Part shown: positions 60,037-64,000 of the stretch, piece by piece
Layout: every line of letters starts with the position of its first letter
How positions within the stretch are numbered: the stretch's first letter is position 1
Source of the DNA: JAUILA01 sp050289805
GTDB taxonomy: Bacteria; Bacteroidota; Bacteroidia; Cytophagales; Cyclobacteriaceae
Assembly (NCBI GenBank): GCA_050289805.1
Contig: JBNKGL010000006.1
Location: 140,971 to 204,970, forward strand
Length of the DNA: 64,000 nucleotides
Reading direction: 5' to 3'
Translations under genes and position numbers: made by a program
Notes under the pieces: model-generated
Databases searched by the model: none
The model's input: the letters and a program-made list of their open reading frames with translations, nothing else
What the model was told of the DNA's origin: nothing

Positions 60037-60441
60037 TTAATTAGAAGCCAGGGCTTCATTGGCTGGCATCATGCCATCCCAATAATGCGCCCAAACCATC
60101 TGATTGTTTTGATACGTGATCTCATATTTCACAACCATACTTGGGTCTGAAATTTCAATCCAGTATGTTCCGGCGTCGAGTTTTTTCAAGTTATACAATT
60201 TGATAAAACCGTTGTCGTCTTTGCTGAGTTTGACCTTGTCGTTAATAAGGAGACCTTCCTGACCAATGATTTTTACATGAACTGTTTTTTCATGTGCATT
60301 TACATACAATACCTTCAGCATTCCTGCCTGTGAGGGAAGGATGCGTACTTCCGGAGATCCCTTTACCGGGTCTGTTGCCATTGCTGCAACTGAAAATAAT
60401 GTTGCAAATAAGAGTGTTAAAAGTGTTGTTGAGCGTTTCAT
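60037..60441 (-). CDS. Small secreted Ig-like protein
   Basis: A 134-residue exported protein from ATG 60441 (signal peptide TLLTLLFATLFSVAAMA). The mature part is a single beta sandwich, with VRILPSQAGMLKVLYVN, TVHVKIIGQEGLLINDKVKL and LDAGTYWIEISDPSMVVKYE, resembling DUF3244/T9SS-tail Ig folds but short and lacking a clear sorting signal. The longer upstream frame starts in the promoter region and is not credible. It follows the response-regulator gene on the same strand after 120 bases that contain two tandem direct repeats. It may be a direct target of that regulator. Confidence 0.75.
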   Translation of the reverse strand: MKRSTTLLTLLFATLFSVAAMATDPVKGSPEVRILPSQAGMLKVLYVNAHEKTVHVKIIGQEGLLINDKVKLSKDDNGFIKLYNLKKLDAGTYWIEISDPSMVVKYEITYQNNQMVWAHYWDGMMPANEALASN

Positions 60442-60527
60442 GATTTTGTTGTTTTTGAGTTTTATGACCTTTATTACTACAATTAACGGCCTTCCATACC
60501 CATAAGGTGTCATGGTCTGGTAAAGCA

Positions 60528-60546
60528 TTGTCACAAATTGTCACAA
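60528..60546. promoter_or_regulatory. Tandem direct repeats TTGTCACAA, 10-bp phasing (OmpR-type operator candidate)
   Basis: TTGTCACAA at 60528-60536 and again at 60538-60546; on the minus strand TTGTGACAA twice. The one-base spacer gives a 10-base period, one helical turn, the arrangement bound by tandem OmpR/PhoB-type regulators (family knowledge). It sits 15-35 bases after the response regulator stop and about 90-105 bases upstream of the small secreted-protein start. Confidence 0.6.
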
Positions 60547-60561
60547 CAAAATTTTAATGTC

Positions 60562-61248
60562 TTAATGATGTATCAGCCGGTATCCTGATCCGTGTACGGT
60601 AAGTATAATATGCGGATTTCCGGGGTCCTCTTCAATTTTCTGACGGAGTCTCAGGATGAAATTATCCACGGTTCTGGTCGTAATGCTTTCCTGGTACCCC
60701 CATACATTTTCCAACAAGTCATAACGGCTTACCAGTTCATTACGATTTTCGTGAAGGTATTTAAGCACTTCAAATTCCTTATGTGAAAGTTTCACTTCAT
60801 CATCTCCTTCAAACGCCTGGAAGTTTTGAAAATCGATTCGAAGTTTTCCAATTGTAATATCTTCCGAGGCTGGTTTAGTTTCTGATGTAGATCTTCTCAA
60901 TATAGCCTTGATCCTTGCAAGCAGTTCCCGAACGCTGAACGGCTTTGTGACATAGTCGTCGGCCCCAAGCTCCAAACCAAGTACCTTATCAATCTCTTCA
61001 CCGCGTGCAGTTAGCAGAATGATGGGTGTTTCAATGCCCTGCGCCCGCACTTTCCTGCACACGTCGAACCCTGACATCCCGGGAAGCATTACATCCAGGA
61101 GTACCAGGTCGTAACGATTATTCTGGATTTTTTCCAGTCCGCCTGGTCCGTCACCCGATACATCAACTTCATAGCCATCGAATTCGAGGTTATCCTTGAG
61201 TCCCATCTGCATGGCGGGTTCATCTTCCACAATAAGTATTTTATGCAT
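60562..61248 (-). CDS. OmpR/PhoB-family response regulator
   Basis: A 228-residue two-domain regulator. The receiver has the acidic pocket VEDEP, phospho-acceptor Asp52 in DLVLLDVMLPGMSG and the Lys in DDYVTKPFSV. The C-terminal winged helix has HKEFEVLKYLHENRNELVSR and TRTVDNFILRLRQKIEEDP. It begins three bases after the histidine kinase stop, so the pair is translationally linked. Two 9-base direct repeats downstream of the stop are a candidate binding site. Confidence 0.96.
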   Translation of the reverse strand: MHKILIVEDEPAMQMGLKDNLEFDGYEVDVSGDGPGGLEKIQNNRYDLVLLDVMLPGMSGFDVCRKVRAQGIETPIILLTARGEEIDKVLGLELGADDYVTKPFSVRELLARIKAILRRSTSETKPASEDITIGKLRIDFQNFQAFEGDDEVKLSHKEFEVLKYLHENRNELVSRYDLLENVWGYQESITTRTVDNFILRLRQKIEEDPGNPHIILTVHGSGYRLIHH

Positions 61249-61251
61249 GTC

Positions 61252-62811
61252 TTATTCTTTTAACAGGGGAAATAGAATCATAAAAATTGAACCCTTGCCC
61301 GGTTCGCTTTCGAGGCGGATGTCACCTTCATGCTCATCTACAATTTGCTTTACCAGTGATAACCCAAGACCAGTGCCCTTACTTTGAGCCAGATCACCTA
61401 CCGAAACACGAAAGAATTTTTCAAATACCTGTTGCTGATCTCTCCGGGGAATACCAATACCCTTATCCTGAACCGTAAGGACTGCTTTGTCATTTCCTTT
61501 TACCGTTCGTACGGTTATTTCCTTAACATCATCTGAGTATTTTATCGCATTATCAAGCAGATTTATCAGAACTTCCTCAATCGCTTCTTTATCTCCCGAG
61601 ACAGGTAAAGGTTCATCACTCAGCAAAACAGAGTGTTTAAACCCCTTTGTGCGAAGATGAAATTCATAGTTCGACATGACCTCGGCAACAATATCATTCA
61701 GGTTCAGCCTGTCATGACGGAATTGTTTCTTGCCATTGTCCATTTGTGAGAAGGTCAGGATCTTGTTTACAATTCCGGTAAGGCGGCCGGATTCCTTTTG
61801 CATGATCTGATAGTATTCTTTTTTCTTTTCTTCGGATGGGACCCGGTCCATTTCCAGGGTTTCGGCAAACATGCTGATCAGGGCAAGGGGTGTTCTGAGT
61901 TCATGTGAAACATTGGATACGAAATCAGCTTTTTTCTGCGCCAGTCGCATATCCTTTCTAACATTCCGTAAAATCAAAAATGCGGCAATGCCTAAAAATA
62001 CGATGAGCAGAAGGAGTATGCCAAGATTTGTCATCGTTCGTTCACGTACGATTTCCTGGATGGGTTTCCCGGGAGTACCAATGGCCAGGTAATAATCGGG
62101 AAGAAGCCAGAAATCCTTGGTTACGGCGATGGATTCTGAGTTGACGGAATCGGCTGTAGAATATATCGGATCAGTCAACTCACGCCGGTACGCAGAGATA
62201 ATAAATTTATCCTGTCCCACCGTTTGAAATTTCCCGGACAGCGATTCCCTGATGAATAGTTCAGGATCCAGCGTGATGGCGCCAATTCTATCGGTGACAG
62301 CATTATCAGGAGAGAGCATTATGAAATAGAGTAACAGGAAATTCCTGCCTGAAGCAGTAAAACGGGAAGATTCAATTTTTTGGAATCCATTCTCCGCATA
62401 ATTCCGAAGCTGTTCATATTTATCACTCGACCGGTCAGGAAGGTAATTTTGATAAAAATCACTTAAAAAGGTTGTATCTGCTTCGGGGGATGTAAGCATA
62501 ATTTCCTTATCACCATCTGTAATGTAGATTTGAAAAACAGCAGGCTGAAACTGGAAAAGACTGGCAGAGATAAGTGAATCTGTACTGGATGTATTCTCCA
62601 TCGATTCCTCCATGGTATTGATCCACCCTTTGACCAGATCATCGCTATACTGATTTACCGAGAATAAAATGGCATCAAGCTGATTCTGATAGATCATATT
62701 GATATTATCCTCATCCTCACTCAGGGTAGAGAGTTGATAGGCGGTGTAAGCAATGATTGGCAATACTACCGCAATTACAAGAAACCATGCATTTTTCCAG
62801 AATGAGCGCAT
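61252..62811 (-). CDS. Membrane sensor histidine kinase
   Basis: A 519-residue kinase with TM1 near residues 7-27, a periplasmic sensing domain of about 230 residues without a recognised name, and TM2 (LGILLLLIVFLGIAAFLIL) near 258-276. HisKA has the H-box FVSNVSHELRTPLAL (His near 302). The HATPase domain has INLLDNAIKYS (N), VQDKGIGIPRRDQ (G1) and SKGTGLGLSLVKQI (G2). No HAMP or PAS domain is evident. It phosphorylates the downstream OmpR-type regulator. An SDR gene lies 33 bases upstream in the same direction. Confidence 0.95.
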   Translation of the reverse strand: MRSFWKNAWFLVIAVVLPIIAYTAYQLSTLSEDEDNINMIYQNQLDAILFSVNQYSDDLVKGWINTMEESMENTSSTDSLISASLFQFQPAVFQIYITDGDKEIMLTSPEADTTFLSDFYQNYLPDRSSDKYEQLRNYAENGFQKIESSRFTASGRNFLLLYFIMLSPDNAVTDRIGAITLDPELFIRESLSGKFQTVGQDKFIISAYRRELTDPIYSTADSVNSESIAVTKDFWLLPDYYLAIGTPGKPIQEIVRERTMTNLGILLLLIVFLGIAAFLILRNVRKDMRLAQKKADFVSNVSHELRTPLALISMFAETLEMDRVPSEEKKKEYYQIMQKESGRLTGIVNKILTFSQMDNGKKQFRHDRLNLNDIVAEVMSNYEFHLRTKGFKHSVLLSDEPLPVSGDKEAIEEVLINLLDNAIKYSDDVKEITVRTVKGNDKAVLTVQDKGIGIPRRDQQQVFEKFFRVSVGDLAQSKGTGLGLSLVKQIVDEHEGDIRLESEPGKGSIFMILFPLLKE

Positions 62812-62844
62812 CAGGTAAGTTAAACGGTAATTGCCGTTTCAGGT

Positions 62845-63699
62845 TCAGTCACGCACCAACATATGCAATCGCGAGAATAATGGCAAATAGTAATTTCGTT
62901 GCTTCGATTGTTTTTTTGTGAAGATCTTGTAAATGAGCTGACGTTTCACGGAGGCGGGGAGAAATGCAATCAGCAGCATGAGAAATTTGTTGTGAAGACC
63001 GGGTACGATCAGAAACTTTTTCGAAAAGAGCTTCCGAATCGCATACGCTGAAACTTCATCCGGGTATTGATTGAAGATGCCAAAGCTTAGGTTTGTTTTT
63101 TTTCGAATTTCCTCACACCTGTTGCTGGTAATAGTTGATCCGGGGCAAAGACATGAAACATGAATTCCATTTTCGCGTTCTTCAAAATAAAGTGCCCTGG
63201 AAAATGCGAGCACAAAACTTTTGCTGGCACAATAAATAGATTTATTAGGTACGGAGAGATGTGACAGTATACTTCCCACATTCAGAACGAATGATTCTTT
63301 AAACCTTCGCAAATCCGGGAGGAACTCATGGGTAAGCTGGGTGAGGGCCAGGTTATTTAAAAGGAGCATGTTCTTTATCTGGTCGCTCCCCGTTGATATG
63401 AAACTTTGCAAACAACCTATTCCGGCATTGTTCACCAGTCCCTGGATACGCAGTTCATTTTTATCGACATAATTTCGGATGGCGCCTATGGCGTTGCTTT
63501 CGGTCAGATCAATTGCGATATGATGTATTTTTATATTTTCAAATGCTGCTGTGAACTCAGAAACCGTAAGCTCCAGTTTGGGTATGTTCAGATCAATTAA
63601 CAGAAGATTTTTTCCGTAGCGTGCGAGTTCAAAAGCCAGGGATTTGCCAATTCCATTGGCGGCCCCGGTAATAATGAAGAATGGTTCGTTCTTTTTCAT
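62845..63699 (-). CDS. SDR-family oxidoreductase
   Basis: A 284-residue short-chain dehydrogenase from ATG 63699 (a GTG at 63702 precedes it). The cofactor loop is TGAANGIGKSLAFELA, followed by NNAGIGCLQSF, NVGSILSHLSVPNKSIYCAS and the catalytic YCASK. The C-terminal 90 residues are longer than classical SDRs and basic (ASVKRQLIYKIFTKKQSKQR), similar to membrane-associated acyl-chain reductases of the DltE/YqjQ type. Its position directly upstream of the sensor kinase suggests a shared transcript. Substrate unknown. Confidence 0.88.
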   Translation of the reverse strand: MKKNEPFFIITGAANGIGKSLAFELARYGKNLLLIDLNIPKLELTVSEFTAAFENIKIHHIAIDLTESNAIGAIRNYVDKNELRIQGLVNNAGIGCLQSFISTGSDQIKNMLLLNNLALTQLTHEFLPDLRRFKESFVLNVGSILSHLSVPNKSIYCASKSFVLAFSRALYFEERENGIHVSCLCPGSTITSNRCEEIRKKTNLSFGIFNQYPDEVSAYAIRKLFSKKFLIVPGLHNKFLMLLIAFLPASVKRQLIYKIFTKKQSKQRNYYLPLFSRLHMLVRD

Positions 63700-63711
63700 C
63701 ACTGTAGGTTT

Positions 63712-63900
63712 TTAGCAGAGCATTGTATCGGACTGTTCCGGTTCCTTCTGCAAATTCGCATAAATTGTCCATGCCTGTTCGTAATTTCCTTTCTCTGAAA
63801 GGCGCGCGGCATTAGTATAGTCAACGACAATTTTGTCCTCATTCAATGGCAAAATGACGCTGAACAGGGTAATCAAAAGAGTGGTTTTTAGCAGGGTCAT
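63712..63900 (-). CDS. Small exported protein with one TPR-like helix pair (uncertain)
   Basis: A 62-residue reading frame with a hydrophobic N-terminus (TLLKTTLLITLFSVILP) and then DYTNAARLSEKGNYEQAWTI, a TPR-like helix pair, ending in Cys. It is nine bases upstream of the SDR gene in the same direction, which supports a real coding sequence. It could be a genuine micro-protein or the start of a larger TPR protein truncated by mutation. There is no homology that I can verify. Confidence 0.5.
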   Translation of the reverse strand: MTLLKTTLLITLFSVILPLNEDKIVVDYTNAARLSEKGNYEQAWTIYANLQKEPEQSDTMLC

Positions 63901-64000
63901 ATTACTTTTTTGATTTTAAATTAGATTGAGTCTGGAGAAATTCAGATGAAATTTCGCTGAGTGAAGCTTAAATTAATTGCAGATTTTTCAACAGACGCGG

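Noticed and set aside
63968..64000. Possible C-terminal end of a minus-strand gene (11 codons ending TAA at 63970)
   Set aside because: Only 33 bases are available, with no recognisable motif; other frames are equally open, so a coding claim cannot be supported.

Overview
The window looks like a chromosomal segment of a free-living Bacteroidota bacterium, most likely a Cytophagales-type degrader of plant or algal polysaccharide. This placement is inference from gene content. Supporting points are Bacteroidota promoter signatures (TAnnTTTG), weak Shine-Dalgarno sequences, many secreted lipoproteins and small outer-membrane barrels, DUF1080, DUF6090, DUF6624 and ThuA proteins, PadR genes fused to FtsX/MacB-type permeases, and GH9, GH18, GH43 and GH67 enzymes. 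There are no phage genes, transposases, CRISPR arrays or rRNA. One tRNA (Asn, GTT) is present.

Layout. 0-5.8 kb: a FecB-like lipoprotein cut by the window edge, a MeaB-type GTPase, a FecR-like secreted protein, Hsp20, an Nramp-like transporter with altered metal-site motifs, and two DUF1080 proteins. 5.8-11.6 kb: a HEAT-like protein, a TolB-like propeller, DUF1697, a CocE-type hydrolase, DUF6090 and ferritin. 11.6-15.1 kb: a palindrome-rich intergenic stretch, then an operon of a Tat-exported aminotransferase, an AEC-type transporter and an alpha/beta hydrolase. 15.1-20.8 kb: the first PadR/permease module, tRNA-Asn, a long inverted-repeat element, a four-helix-bundle (IVP) gene and a Kelch protein. 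20.8-30.8 kb: a 960-residue Tat-exported multicopper oxidase, small outer-membrane barrels, a PQQ-like propeller, DUF6624, an A+T-rich FkbM methyltransferase, DUF1328 and a coiled-coil lipoprotein.

31-43.4 kb: a GH9-like enzyme and a GH18 chitinase facing away from each other, two MDR dehydrogenases, a c-type cytochrome lipoprotein, a ThuA protein, a LysM/amidase_3 cell-wall hydrolase, and a membrane LytTR regulator followed by a membrane protein. 43.4-53.1 kb is the most coherent functional unit. A minus-strand operon (GH67 alpha-glucuronidase, SDR, UxuA, GH43, outer-membrane barrel) is divergent from TRAP permeases (DctQM, no DctP) and an SLC5-type sodium/solute symporter. It reads as utilisation of glucuronoxylan-derived aldouronates without any SusC/SusD pair. 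53.2-58.3 kb: the second PadR/permease module, a GNAT enzyme and an MFS sugar transporter. 58.4-64 kb: a lipoprotein, a protein made of two tandem GH2-type jelly rolls with no catalytic domain, a small secreted protein, and an SDR/histidine kinase/OmpR-type regulator operon.

The most interesting signals are regulatory or architectural. Two TTGTCACAA repeats at 10-bp phasing lie between the response regulator and the downstream secreted-protein gene. A perfect TACTTTG/CAAAGTA operator-like palindrome precedes a small membrane protein. The two PadR-coupled permeases lack ATPases and carry different prefix domains. Palindromic repeat elements are shared between distant intergenic regions.
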